Shown: positions 48,918 to 57,868 of the stretch, in pieces
Layout: each line of letters starts with the position of its first letter
How positions within the stretch are numbered: position 1 is the stretch's first letter
Assembly (NCBI RefSeq): GCF_000746525.1
Contig: NZ_CP009048.1
Span: 540,001 to 604,000 of the forward strand
Source: Pseudomonas alkylphenolica
GTDB taxonomy: Bacteria; Pseudomonadota; Gammaproteobacteria; Pseudomonadales; Pseudomonadaceae
Reading direction: 5' to 3'
Length of the DNA: 64,000 bases
The notes under the pieces: generated by a model
What the model saw: only the letters and a program-made list of their open reading frames with translations
The model's database searches: none
Told to the model about the DNA's origin: nothing
Made by a program: the position numbers and the translations under genes

Positions 48918-49844
48918 TTGAGCACCATTCTTGAACCTGGGCAGATCGAAGCGGCGGCCAGCTCGCCGCCGCTTCTCTATCTGCCGCCAGCGAATCTTTT
49001 TACGTTGCGTGCGGCGCGTCTGGACACCCTCGCCGAGGGCAATGCCCTGGGTGACTACCTGCGGCTGATTGCCGACCTGTGCCGTATTCAGCAAAGTCTG
49101 CTCGACCAGCCACCGGTGGCGGCACCGGCCGAGACGGAACGCCAGCGTCTGTGTGTGGAGCACGGCTTGCCACCGCTGGCCGCCGATAGCCTGGTGCGTG
49201 AAGGGCTGTGGCTGGCTTATCTCGATGCCTTGCTGCTGCGCTATCCAACACCTGCCAGCGCCGAGTTGTTGAAGGCCGTACGCGATTTGCAGGTGTCCAC
49301 TGTCGAACAACGCAAACTCTGGGGCATCGCCTTGCTGACCGGGCAGTTCAGCACCGTGCCAGCGGCGCTGGTGCCGTTTCTCGGTGCCGCGTTGCAGGCG
49401 GCCTGGAGCCATTGGCTGCTGAGCCTTGCGAACACCGAACTCAAGGCTGGCGACAGCCTGTGTCAGTGCCCGGCCTGCGGCTCGCCGCCGATGGCCGGGG
49501 TAATCCGCCATCGCGGCAAGTACAACGGCCTGCGCTATCTGGTGTGCTCGCTGTGCGCGTGTGAGTGGCATGTGGTGCGGGTCAAGTGCATCTACTGCGA
49601 GCAGAGCAAGGGGCTGACTTATTTCAACCTCGAGGATGATCGCCATGCCGCCGGCAAGGCGCCGCTGCGTGCCGAATGTTGTCCGGGGTGCAAGAGTTAT
49701 CTGAAGCAGATCTATCTGGAGTGCGACGCTGATGCCGAGGCGCTGTCTGCTGATCTGGCAAGCCTGGCGCTGGATCTGCGCCTGGATCAGGAGGGCTATC
49801 AGCGGCTGGCGCCGAATCTGATGCTGGCGCCGGGAGGGGAGTGA
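48918..49844 (+). CDS. fdhE: Formate dehydrogenase accessory protein FdhE
   Basis: Cytoplasmic rubredoxin-like maturation factor for Tat-exported formate dehydrogenases. The 308-aa product contains paired Cys motifs CQCPACG, VCSLCACEW, CIYCEQ and CCPGC in its C-terminal half, which bind iron in the E. coli homologue. The start is TTG 48918, 4 nt after the fdnI stop and behind AAAAAAAGGATGACCAC. Its location supports a role specific to this enzyme. Confidence 0.93.
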   Translation: MSTILEPGQIEAAASSPPLLYLPPANLFTLRAARLDTLAEGNALGDYLRLIADLCRIQQSLLDQPPVAAPAETERQRLCVEHGLPPLAADSLVREGLWLAYLDALLLRYPTPASAELLKAVRDLQVSTVEQRKLWGIALLTGQFSTVPAALVPFLGAALQAAWSHWLLSLANTELKAGDSLCQCPACGSPPMAGVIRHRGKYNGLRYLVCSLCACEWHVVRVKCIYCEQSKGLTYFNLEDDRHAAGKAPLRAECCPGCKSYLKQIYLECDADAEALSADLASLALDLRLDQEGYQRLAPNLMLAPGGE

Positions 49845-49879
49845 TCTCAGCGTCTACACTCAGGTTTTGTGTTGCTGCC

Positions 49880-49941
49880 ATCGCGGGGCAAGCCCGCTCC
49901 CACAGAGCCCCTTCACCTGTAGGAGCGGGCTTGCCCCGCGA
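49880..49941. repeat. REP inverted pair between fdhE and selA
   Basis: ATCGCGGGGCAAGCCCGCTC (49880 on) and its inverse AGGAGCGGGCTTGCCCCGCG ending 49941, with a ~13-nt centre. It sits in the only sizeable gap of the formate dehydrogenase-sel cluster. Confidence 0.85.
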
Positions 49942-49973
49942 ACTGGTCCACCCTGTTGAAGGTAATCTCGTTA

Positions 49974-51404
49974 ATGCCCTCCAACCTCGCCAAACTCCCG
50001 ATACGCCTGCCCTCCATCGACACCCTGCTGCGCCACCCCGCCTGCCAGCCGCTGATTGAGCGCTATGGGCGCGACGCGGTACTGGCTACTTTGCGCCAGC
50101 TGCTCGACGACCTGCGCGATCCGGCCAGACTCGGCCAGCTAGACGGCGCAGAGCTGGCTCCGGCAGTGCTTGCCGGACGCGCCGGCGAACGGCTTGCAGC
50201 CCAGCACCGCAGCCAGGTACGGCGGGTGTTCAACCTTACCGGTACGGTCCTGCACACCAACCTTGGCCGGGCGCTGCTGCCCGAGGAAGCCATCGACGCG
50301 GTGCAAATGGCCGCGCGCTATCCGCTGAACCTTGAATATGACCTGGCCACCGGCAAGCGCGGTGACCGCGATGACCTGATTGAAGGGCTGATCCGTGAGC
50401 TGACCGGCGCCGAAGCGGTCACGGTGGTCAACAACAATGCGGCGGCGGTATTGCTGGCACTCAACAGCCTGGGCGCGCGCAAGGAAGGCATCATCTCCCG
50501 TGGCGAACTGATCGAGATTGGCGGCGCCTTTCGCATTCCGGACATCATGGCCCGCGCCGGGGTCAAACTGCATGAAGTCGGTACCACCAACCGTACCCAT
50601 GCCCGCGACTATGAAGCGGCCATCGGCCCGCGCAGCGGCCTGCTGATGCGGGTGCATTGCAGCAACTACAGCATCCAGGGTTTCACTACCCAGGTTGCCA
50701 CCCGGGAGCTGGCGCAACTGGCTCACCTGCATGACTTGCCATTGCTCGAAGACCTGGGCAGCGGCAGCTTGCTTGACCTCACGCGCTGGGGGCTGCCCGC
50801 CGAACCGACGGTGCGCCAGGCGCTGGATGATGGCGCGGACATCGTCACCTTCAGTGGCGACAAACTGCTCGGCGGCCCGCAGGCCGGGATCATCGTCGGG
50901 CGCAAGGAGCTGATCGCCAAGATCAAGAAGAACCCGCTCAAGCGTGCGCTCAGGGTCGACAAGCTGACCCTCGCGGCATTGGAAGCGGTATTGGGCCTGT
51001 ACCGTAACCCCGACCTGCTGGCTGAACGGCTGCCCAGCCTGCGCCTGTTGACCCGTCCCCAGCCTGAGATTGCGGCCCAGGCCGAACGCCTGGCGCCGCT
51101 GCTCGGGCAGGTACTGGGTGCTGACTGGGACGTCGCCGCAGTGCCGGCGCAAAGCATGATCGGCAGCGGCAGTCAGCCGGTGGCCCGTTTACCCAGTGCC
51201 GCCCTGTGCCTGCGTCCGCAGCTGTCCAGGCGCCTGCGCGGTCGCAGCCTGCGCAGCCTTGAGGAAGCACTGCGCAAGCTACCGGTGCCGGTGCTTGGGC
51301 GCATCGATGATGACGCCCTGTGGCTGGACCTGCGGCAACTGGATGACGAGGCCGGTTGGCTGGCGCAACTCGCGCAATTGCAGTTGCTGGAGACGATCAG
51401 GTGA
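49974..51404 (+). CDS. selA: L-seryl-tRNA(Sec) selenium transferase
   Basis: Converts seryl-tRNA(Sec) to selenocysteinyl-tRNA(Sec) with selenophosphate, using PLP. The 476-aa product has the PLP lysine at about 297 in [14 protein letters not shown] and the N-terminal tRNA-binding part. ATG 49974 ([16 protein letters not shown]) is chosen over an in-frame TTG at 49956; GAAGG lies upstream of it. Its stop overlaps selB by 3 nt (GTGA), so SelA and SelB are translationally coupled. Confidence 0.95.
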   Translation: MPSNLAKLPIRLPSIDTLLRHPACQPLIERYGRDAVLATLRQLLDDLRDPARLGQLDGAELAPAVLAGRAGERLAAQHRSQVRRVFNLTGTVLHTNLGRALLPEEAIDAVQMAARYPLNLEYDLATGKRGDRDDLIEGLIRELTGAEAVTVVNNNAAAVLLALNSLGARKEGIISRGELIEIGGAFRIPDIMARAGVKLHEVGTTNRTHARDYEAAIGPRSGLLMRVHCSNYSIQGFTTQVATRELAQLAHLHDLPLLEDLGSGSLLDLTRWGLPAEPTVRQALDDGADIVTFSGDKLLGGPQAGIIVGRKELIAKIKKNPLKRALRVDKLTLAALEAVLGLYRNPDLLAERLPSLRLLTRPQPEIAAQAERLAPLLGQVLGADWDVAAVPAQSMIGSGSQPVARLPSAALCLRPQLSRRLRGRSLRSLEEALRKLPVPVLGRIDDDALWLDLRQLDDEAGWLAQLAQLQLLETIR

Positions 51405-53320
51405 TCGTCGGCACGGCAGGGCACATCGACCATGGCAAGACCTCCTTGCTTGAAGCGCTGACCGGCCAAGCAGGGGATCAGCGCCGGGAAGAGCGCGAAC
51501 GGGGCATGACCATCGACCTGGGCTATCGCTATGCCAGCCTGGAGGCGGGGGCACCGTTGACCGGTTTCATCGACGTACCTGGCCACGAGCGGTTTATCCA
51601 CAACATGCTTGCCGGTGCCCAGGGTGTCGATCTGGTGGTGCTGGTGGTGGCCGCGGATGACGGGGTGATGCCGCAGACCCGCGAACACCTGGCGATTGTT
51701 CAATTGCTGGGTATCCCCCGGTTGCTGGTGGTTATCAGCAAGTGCGATCGCGTCGAGCCGCGTCGGGTCCGCGAAGTCCAGGCGCAAGTCAGTAGCCTGC
51801 TGGAGGCCGGGCCCTATGCTGGCGCTAGGCAATTTCCGCTGTCCAGCATCACCGGCGAGGGGGTCGATGCCCTGCGCCAGGCTTTGATCAATGCCCAGGG
51901 CGAGATCCGCGCGCGCAGCCGCCGCGGTGGTTTTCGCCTGGCCATCGATCGCGCTTTCGCGGTGGCCGGTGCCGGTATTGTGGTCACCGGGACCGCGCTC
52001 GATGGCCAGGTGCAGTTGGGTGACACTCTGCTCCTGGGCAAGGCTGGAAAGCCGGTGCGGGTACGCGGGCTGCATGCCCAGAACCAGGCGGTGCCCGAGG
52101 CATGGGCGGGGCAGCGGGTGGCGTTGAACATCAGCGCCGAGCGCCTGGAACTTGCGCAGATTCACCGCGGCGACTGGCTGCTCGCCGAGTGGCTGCACGG
52201 GCCGACCCAACGGGTGGATATCGAACTGCAGTTACTCGCCAGTGAAGTGCGCAGCTTTGCCCATTTCAGTCCGGTGCATGTGCACCTGGGCACCCAGGAT
52301 GTCAGTGCGCGGGTGGCCTTGTTGCAGGGTGAACATCTACTGCCGGGCGGCCGCATGTTTGCCCAGTTGCAGCTAAACGCACCGCTGCAGGCGGTGCACG
52401 GCGACCGCCTGGTGCTGCGCGACCATAGCGCGCAACGCACCCTTGGCGGTGGTCGGGTGCTCGATCCTTTTGCCCCGGCGCGCCAACGGCGCAGCGAGGC
52501 ACGTCTGGCGCAGTTGCAGGCGCTGGCCAGCGTCGACAGCCTGGAGCAGGCCTTGCCGGCGCTGCTCGCCAACGATGAGGTCGGTCTTGATCCACAACGC
52601 CTGGAGCGTCAGTTCAACCGTCTGCGCAGCAGCTGGAAACTGCCGGCAGATGTCCAGGTCATCGCTACGCGTCAGGGCCCGTTGCTGTTCACCGCGGCGC
52701 GCTGGCAGGCGCTGAAACAAACCGTGCTAGAGCAGCTGGCGCACTTTCATGAGCAGGAGCCCGATCAGCTCGGCCCCGACCGGGATCGCTTGCGCCGCTT
52801 TGCCGCCTTGCCGCTGGAGCGTCCGGCCTTCATCAGCCTGCTGGATGAATTGCTCGCCAGTGGTGCAATCGTTGGCAACGGCCCCTGGCTGCATTTGCCC
52901 GAACATCAAGTACGCCTGAACGAAGAGGATGAAACGCTATGGCTGCAGTTGCGGCCGCTGCTTGAACAAGGCCGGTTCGATCCGCCCTGGGTGCGTGATC
53001 TGGCCAGGTCGCTGGCGCAAGAGGAAGCGCAGGTTCGACTGCTTCTGCGCAAGTTGGCGCGTCTGGGCCAGGTGCATCAGGTGGTGCGCGATCTGTTCTA
53101 CCCTGAAGCCACAATCCGACAAATGGCAGCTATGCTCTTGCAGCTGGCCAGTGATGACCCGGTGGTGCAGGTGACGGCCTTTCGTGATGTGCTGGGCATC
53201 GGCCGCAAGCGCAGCATTCAGGTGCTGGAGTATTTTGATCGTATCGGCCTGACCCGGCGCATTGGTGACCGGCGTCAGGTACGGGCCGACAACGCCCTGG
53301 CACAATCGCCGGGGCATTGA
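51401..53320 (+). CDS. selB: Selenocysteine-specific elongation factor SelB
   Basis: GTPase that delivers Sec-tRNA to UGA codons marked by SECIS. The 639-aa product has the P-loop GHIDHGKT at 7-14, DVPGHERF and SKCD motifs, EF-Tu-like domains, then about 270 residues of winged helices that bind the SECIS hairpin. GTG 51401 gives [16 protein letters not shown], the usual N terminus. Six nt separate its stop from the tRNA-Sec gene. Confidence 0.96.
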   Translation: MIVGTAGHIDHGKTSLLEALTGQAGDQRREERERGMTIDLGYRYASLEAGAPLTGFIDVPGHERFIHNMLAGAQGVDLVVLVVAADDGVMPQTREHLAIVQLLGIPRLLVVISKCDRVEPRRVREVQAQVSSLLEAGPYAGARQFPLSSITGEGVDALRQALINAQGEIRARSRRGGFRLAIDRAFAVAGAGIVVTGTALDGQVQLGDTLLLGKAGKPVRVRGLHAQNQAVPEAWAGQRVALNISAERLELAQIHRGDWLLAEWLHGPTQRVDIELQLLASEVRSFAHFSPVHVHLGTQDVSARVALLQGEHLLPGGRMFAQLQLNAPLQAVHGDRLVLRDHSAQRTLGGGRVLDPFAPARQRRSEARLAQLQALASVDSLEQALPALLANDEVGLDPQRLERQFNRLRSSWKLPADVQVIATRQGPLLFTAARWQALKQTVLEQLAHFHEQEPDQLGPDRDRLRRFAALPLERPAFISLLDELLASGAIVGNGPWLHLPEHQVRLNEEDETLWLQLRPLLEQGRFDPPWVRDLARSLAQEEAQVRLLLRKLARLGQVHQVVRDLFYPEATIRQMAAMLLQLASDDPVVQVTAFRDVLGIGRKRSIQVLEYFDRIGLTRRIGDRRQVRADNALAQSPGH

Positions 53321-53326
53321 GTTCAA

Positions 53327-53422
53327 GGAAGGCAATCGCGCCCGGTGGCGCGGCCGGGCTTCAAACCCGGTTGGGGACGGCAGCCGTTCCCGGGCAGGTT
53401 CGACTCCCGCTGCCTTCCGCCA
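53327..53422 (+). tRNA. selC: tRNA-Sec (anticodon TCA)
   Basis: A 96-nt tRNA with the long 8-bp acceptor stem GGAAGGCA / TGCCTTCC, anticodon loop CTTCAAA, an extended variable arm, T-arm GGTTCGACTCC and encoded CCA. The form matches E. coli selC. It follows selB by 6 nt and likely shares its transcript, needing RNase processing at both ends. Confidence 0.96.
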
Positions 53423-53429
53423 TTTTCTA

Positions 53430-54419
53430 CTACGCCCGTTCCCCGCACAGGTCGAGGGCGAACCAGTGCTGTGCGGTCGCCACATCCAGTCCGGCACCCA
53501 GCAGCGCGAACAGTTTGCCCAGCGCAGCTTCGCGGGTCATGCCGCCGGCCGAGACCAGGCCTGCATCGCGTAGCCGGCTGCCCGCCGCGTAGGTATCGAA
53601 CTTCACACTGCCTTGCGGGCATTGGCTGATAGCGACCATCAGTACCCCGCGCTGGCGCGCATCACTCAAGACCTGGAGCAAGGCCTGATCATCGGAAGGA
53701 CCGGTGCCGCTGCCGTAACATTCCAGCACCAGGCCCTTGACGCCACTGTCGATCAACGTCCGCACATGAGCTGCCTGCAGCCCCGGAAAAACCGGTAATA
53801 CAGCCAGGTTCACCGCAACCCGAGGCTGGCAGTAGGTGAGTACCGCCGGCACCTGTTCGGCCCGTTGACCCTCGCGATACCGCGGGAGTGCGGTAAAGGC
53901 ATCAAAGGCTTCGCTGCGCAGCTTGCTGGCGCGCGCGCCATGCAACAGCTGGCCTGCGAAATACAGGTGCACGCCGTTCTCGACACCCGACTCGAACAGG
54001 CTCAAGGCCCCGCACAGATTGCTCCAGGCGTCGCTGTCCGCGGCGCCCGCCGGCAACATCGAACCGGTCAGTACCACCGGGACGTCCAGCCCGAGTAGCA
54101 GGAATGACAGGGCCGCTGCGCTGTAGGCCAGGGTGTCGGTGCCGTGCAGTACGAGGATGCCGTCGTGGCCATCCTTCTTCACTGCTTCGACAATCGCATC
54201 GCACATCGCCAGCCAGTTGGCCTGCTGCATGTTGGCGCTGTCGAGCAGCGGCGACAGTTCGCGCAAGGTCCAGCGGATGCCTGACGATTCGGGGTGAGCC
54301 GCCAGGTAGTCACGCATGCGCGCCTCGAAACCACCGCCTGGCGCCAGGCCTTGCGGTGTTTCGAGCATGCCGATGGTGCCTCCGGTGTAGAGCACCAGCA
54401 GGTTGTTGACGGCGCGCAT
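53430..54419 (-). CDS. ansA: L-asparaginase, type I (cytoplasmic)
   Basis: Hydrolyses asparagine to aspartate and ammonia. The 329-aa product has TGGTIG (nucleophile Thr12) and HGTDTLAYSA (Thr94-Asp95), both catalytic motifs of the family, and no signal peptide from ATG 54419, which fits the low-affinity cytoplasmic type. The frame is open 37 codons further up, inside the symporter gene. Only one base separates its ATG from the symporter stop, so the pair is translated in tandem. It converges on selC with a 7-nt gap. Confidence 0.92.
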   Translation of the reverse strand: MRAVNNLLVLYTGGTIGMLETPQGLAPGGGFEARMRDYLAAHPESSGIRWTLRELSPLLDSANMQQANWLAMCDAIVEAVKKDGHDGILVLHGTDTLAYSAAALSFLLLGLDVPVVLTGSMLPAGAADSDAWSNLCGALSLFESGVENGVHLYFAGQLLHGARASKLRSEAFDAFTALPRYREGQRAEQVPAVLTYCQPRVAVNLAVLPVFPGLQAAHVRTLIDSGVKGLVLECYGSGTGPSDDQALLQVLSDARQRGVLMVAISQCPQGSVKFDTYAAGSRLRDAGLVSAGGMTREAALGKLFALLGAGLDVATAQHWFALDLCGERA

Positions 54420-54420
54420 G

Positions 54421-55863
54421 TCAGTTCTGCGGCTGCGCGACAGCAGCGCCGGTTGCAGGCTTGGACTCAGTCTGCGGATTGACCGGCCAGGCCTGCAGAT
54501 CCAGATCCAGGTCGCTGAACTTGCGTGCATCGAATACTGGCTGCTTGATACCGGCTTTGCGTTGCTCGTCGTAGTCGCGCATTACCCGCAGGCCGATCTT
54601 GAACAGCAGGGCCAGGGCAATCAGGTTGACGAAGGCCAGGCAGGTCATGGTGATGTCGGCGAAAGCGAACACGGTGGACAGGTTCTGCACCGAACCCCAG
54701 ACGATCAGGGCCAGCACCAGCGCGCGGTAGCCCAGCAGTACCAGGCGGTTGCGGGTCAGGAACTGCAGGCTGGTTTCGCCCAGGTAGTAGTTGTAGAGGA
54801 TGCAGGTGAAGACGAACAGCGACAGTGCCACGCTGACGAACAGACGGCCCCAGTCACCGACTACGGCGGCCAGGGAGTTCTGGGTCAGGACGATACCGTC
54901 ACCTTCGAAACCCGGGGTGTAGAAGCCGGACAGCAGGATCAGCAACGCGGTGCAGGTGCAGATCACGAAGGTGTCGAGGAACACGCTGAACGCCTGGACC
55001 ACGCCTTGCGCGCCCGGGTGTTTCACCGCAGCCACGGCCGCTACGTTCGGTGCACTGCCCAGGCCCGCTTCGTTGGCGAACACGCCACGCTTCACGCCCA
55101 TGACAATGGCGCTGCCGAGCAGGCCGCCGAACGCCGGATCGAGACCGAAAGCGCTCTTGAAGATGGTTTCCAGCATGGCCGGGACGTGTTCGATCTGGCT
55201 GCCGATCACGTACAGGGTTACGCCGATGTAGGCCAGGGTCTTGACCGGTACCAGCAGGTCGGAGACTGCGGCGATGCGCTTGATGCCACCGAGGAAAACG
55301 ATCGCCAGCAGCACGGCCAGAGCGATGCCGGTGCGCTCGGGAGCGAAACCGAAGGCGTTCTGCAGCGAATGGGTCACGGTGTAGGACTGCAGGCCATTGA
55401 AGGCAAAGCCGTAGGTCACCAGCAGCAAGAGGGAGAACACCACGGCCATGGTCTTGAGCTTCAGACCGTGCTGGATGTAGTAGGCCGGGCCGCCACGGTA
55501 CAGGCCGTCGCCGTCGCTACGCTTGTAGACCTGGGCCAGGGTGCATTCGAAAAAGCTGCTGGACATACCCACCAGGGCAGTGACCCACATCCAGAACACC
55601 GCGCCTGGGCCGCCGAGGGTTACAGCGATACCGACACCGGCAATGTTACCGGCGCCGACGCGGCCGGCCAGGCTCAGCATCAGGGCCTGGAACGAGCTCA
55701 ACTGGCCAGCCTGGCCGTGCAAGGATTCCTTGAAGACGCTGAACATGTGGGCGAAATGGCGGAACTGGACGAAACGGGAACGGATAGTGAAGTAACTGCC
55801 GAGTCCGACGATAAGGACGATGAGGAGTTTCCCCGAAAGGAAATCGTTGAGCGCTTCGAGCAT
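54421..55863 (-). CDS. Sodium/alanine (AGCS family) amino-acid symporter
   Basis: Inner-membrane sodium- or proton-coupled carrier, usually for alanine or glycine. The 480-aa product has about ten membrane helices and the family signature RGVFANEAGLGSAPNVAA. The start is ATG 55863 (MLEALNDFLSGKLL) behind GAGGTCACTCC. It is followed directly by ansA, which suggests uptake coupled to amide hydrolysis, though the substrate cannot be told from sequence. The C-terminal ~50 residues are soluble and rich in P, A and Q. Confidence 0.9.
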   Translation of the reverse strand: MLEALNDFLSGKLLIVLIVGLGSYFTIRSRFVQFRHFAHMFSVFKESLHGQAGQLSSFQALMLSLAGRVGAGNIAGVGIAVTLGGPGAVFWMWVTALVGMSSSFFECTLAQVYKRSDGDGLYRGGPAYYIQHGLKLKTMAVVFSLLLLVTYGFAFNGLQSYTVTHSLQNAFGFAPERTGIALAVLLAIVFLGGIKRIAAVSDLLVPVKTLAYIGVTLYVIGSQIEHVPAMLETIFKSAFGLDPAFGGLLGSAIVMGVKRGVFANEAGLGSAPNVAAVAAVKHPGAQGVVQAFSVFLDTFVICTCTALLILLSGFYTPGFEGDGIVLTQNSLAAVVGDWGRLFVSVALSLFVFTCILYNYYLGETSLQFLTRNRLVLLGYRALVLALIVWGSVQNLSTVFAFADITMTCLAFVNLIALALLFKIGLRVMRDYDEQRKAGIKQPVFDARKFSDLDLDLQAWPVNPQTESKPATGAAVAQPQN

Positions 55864-56040
55864 GGAGTGACCTCGATTCTTATTCTTTGCATGAAAGACA
55901 ACCGGACAGACGTCGTTGCGCCGTATCCATGGGGGCGCATGGTTGGCCAAGATAAATATGGTTACAATTTCGCGGGTTGCTCTGAGTTGATGCGACTTGA
56001 TGCTAAACTGGCGCCTATCGCATCACCTGGAACGGCTCGC

Positions 56041-56859
56041 ATGAGCGAAAATCTTGGTACCAACCTCAAACTCGCCTGCAGTCACTACCGCTCTATCTCA
56101 GAGGTTTGCCGGCAGCTGTCGATCAACCGGGCACAGTTCAACAAGTACCTGAGCGGGCAAAGTCAGCCGACGCCGTTCAACCTCAAGCGCATCGGCGATT
56201 TCTTCGGTGTCGAGGATTACGAGCTGGGTTTGCCGCCTGAGCAGTTCGCCCGCTTGATCGGGGCGCGCAACCCGGCCAGCGTCAGCGTCCCGCAAGAAGA
56301 TCCGCTGGGCGAACTGTTGCGGCCATTGCGTGAGCAGAGCGGCAACCTGTCGCGGTACTGCGGTTACTACTTCGAATACTCCAACTGCATGTCGGTGCCG
56401 GGCTCGATCCTGCTGTCGCTGGTGCACCTGCGCGAGGAGCGTGGCACCTTTCTGTTCGAGCGCCAGGAACGCCAGGAGCGTTCCAGCAGTACCGATGTGC
56501 AGGCCGAAGACTGGGTACGCTGTCGCTACCTGGGCGCGGCGTTCCAGTTGCAGGATCGCCTGTTTCTCATCGACTACGAGTCGCTGACGGTGAACGAGAT
56601 GAGCCAGACCATCCTGATCCCCAGCTTCAAGAGCCGCATCACCCGCTTGAACGGCCTGAAAACCGGGGTGTCCAGTGGCGACCGGCGTACTCCGGCCTGC
56701 ACCCGGGTGGTCTGGGAGTATCTGGGGACCGAGATCAACCGCATCAGCGCCTACCGCCAGGTGAAGCTGTATCGCCCGGACGATCCGCGCATCGATGACG
56801 ATGTGCGCGAGCGCCTGAGTGTCGGGCCGATCAGCAACGGCTTGTTCGAGATCGAGTGA
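56041..56859 (+). CDS. Helix-turn-helix transcriptional regulator (XRE-like)
   Basis: A 272-aa protein with an N-terminal HTH (about residues 17-50: SEVCRQLSINRAQFNKYLSG), then about 220 residues of unknown fold that may sense a ligand (GYYFEYSNCMSVPGSILLSL). The start ATG 56041 is preceded only by a weak GGAA; an in-frame ATG at 55990 is possible. It is divergent from the symporter-ansA pair, across 177 nt, which suggests that it may regulate them; no operator was identified. It converges with the next gene without any spacing. Confidence 0.75.
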   Translation: MSENLGTNLKLACSHYRSISEVCRQLSINRAQFNKYLSGQSQPTPFNLKRIGDFFGVEDYELGLPPEQFARLIGARNPASVSVPQEDPLGELLRPLREQSGNLSRYCGYYFEYSNCMSVPGSILLSLVHLREERGTFLFERQERQERSSSTDVQAEDWVRCRYLGAAFQLQDRLFLIDYESLTVNEMSQTILIPSFKSRITRLNGLKTGVSSGDRRTPACTRVVWEYLGTEINRISAYRQVKLYRPDDPRIDDDVRERLSVGPISNGLFEIE

Positions 56860-57705
56860 TCAACTGGCGTCGAAGATGAACTCCGCGACGGTCTGCGCCA
56901 CCTGATCTGCTACCAATGGTGCGCTACGCAAATGTGCCGCAACGCCGTGATCGCAGTTTGAGAGCAACAGACACTGAAGGTTTGGAGGCGGCACGGATTT
57001 GAGCAGCGAGCGGGTGACTTCTTCCGGGATCGGGCTGTAGCGCTGCGCGCCTGCCAGCCACAAGGTGCCGGCCGAAGTGCCTGCCCCCTGGCCATGCGTC
57101 TGGGAGTTGAGCCCGTCGAACTCACCCATCACCAGCAACACCCGGCCGTGGAACTGGCGCAGGAACTCAAAGCTGTCGCAGTCCAGAAAACCATAGGGCT
57201 TGCTGATTGCTGCAGTGAAGGCCGGGCCGAAGGGGGCGTCATGGGCGTTGTCGGGGTAGACGGCGGGACAGATCAGGATCAACTTATCCACAGTCGGTTG
57301 CTGCGCCGCCAGCTTCAAGGCGATGGATGCCCCCAGGCTATGACCGATCACGGTCTGGCAACGTGCAGCGATATGGCGGTGAAAGCGCAGCGCTTCCTCC
57401 CGGTTGGTGCGCAGCGAAGGCGCAAATGCACCCGGCTCGCTGGCCAGACTGTGCCCGGACAGGTTGGCGGTCAGTGAGCCGATACCCAATGCCTGTAGCC
57501 GGTAGAGCAGGGGGTTGAGGCGGGTAAAGTCCGAGCGTGCGCCACCGACAACGAACAGCGGCGCTGCGCGCTCCTCGTCGGGGATCAGTAGCCGCGCCTG
57601 TTGCTGATAGCTGTCGAAGGTTTCGCTGATGAACCGCTCAGCGCCGGGGCTGGGCTCATCGTATTGCCAGGTTGAACGTTGTGCTGAAGCCGCTTCAAGT
57701 TCCAT
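56860..57705 (-). CDS. Alpha/beta hydrolase, function unknown
   Basis: A 281-aa soluble hydrolase. The nucleophile elbow GHSLG places Ser at 123; Asp197 (MGEFDG) and His253 (NCDHG) complete a likely triad, with an oxyanion-type VVGGARSD turn near 53. No signal peptide. The substrate is unknown; an esterase, thioesterase or a biosynthetic helper are all possible. Its stop codon abuts that of the HTH gene. It is divergent from the sugar-nucleotide gene at 57869 across 163 nt. Confidence 0.75.
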   Translation of the reverse strand: MELEAASAQRSTWQYDEPSPGAERFISETFDSYQQQARLLIPDEERAAPLFVVGGARSDFTRLNPLLYRLQALGIGSLTANLSGHSLASEPGAFAPSLRTNREEALRFHRHIAARCQTVIGHSLGASIALKLAAQQPTVDKLILICPAVYPDNAHDAPFGPAFTAAISKPYGFLDCDSFEFLRQFHGRVLLVMGEFDGLNSQTHGQGAGTSAGTLWLAGAQRYSPIPEEVTRSLLKSVPPPNLQCLLLSNCDHGVAAHLRSAPLVADQVAQTVAEFIFDAS

Positions 57706-57868
57706 GGACGTCGCCTTGAGAAGCCGAGGATGCTCGTGTCGGGCGCATTATAGGCCGTTTGCCGAATTGCGTAGATAAGGCGTTAGCTAGGCCAGCGTTG
57801 GACTTCCCCTGCCGGAAAACGCAAAATGTGCCCTTTCCTCAATCAATCTGACCGGATCTGCTGACTCT

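Noticed and set aside
54403..56040. Long plus-strand open frame running antisense through the symporter gene into the HTH regulator (818 aa in total).
   Set aside because: Only the part from 56041 looks like a protein (HTH domain). The upstream part is low-complexity shadow of the symporter gene.
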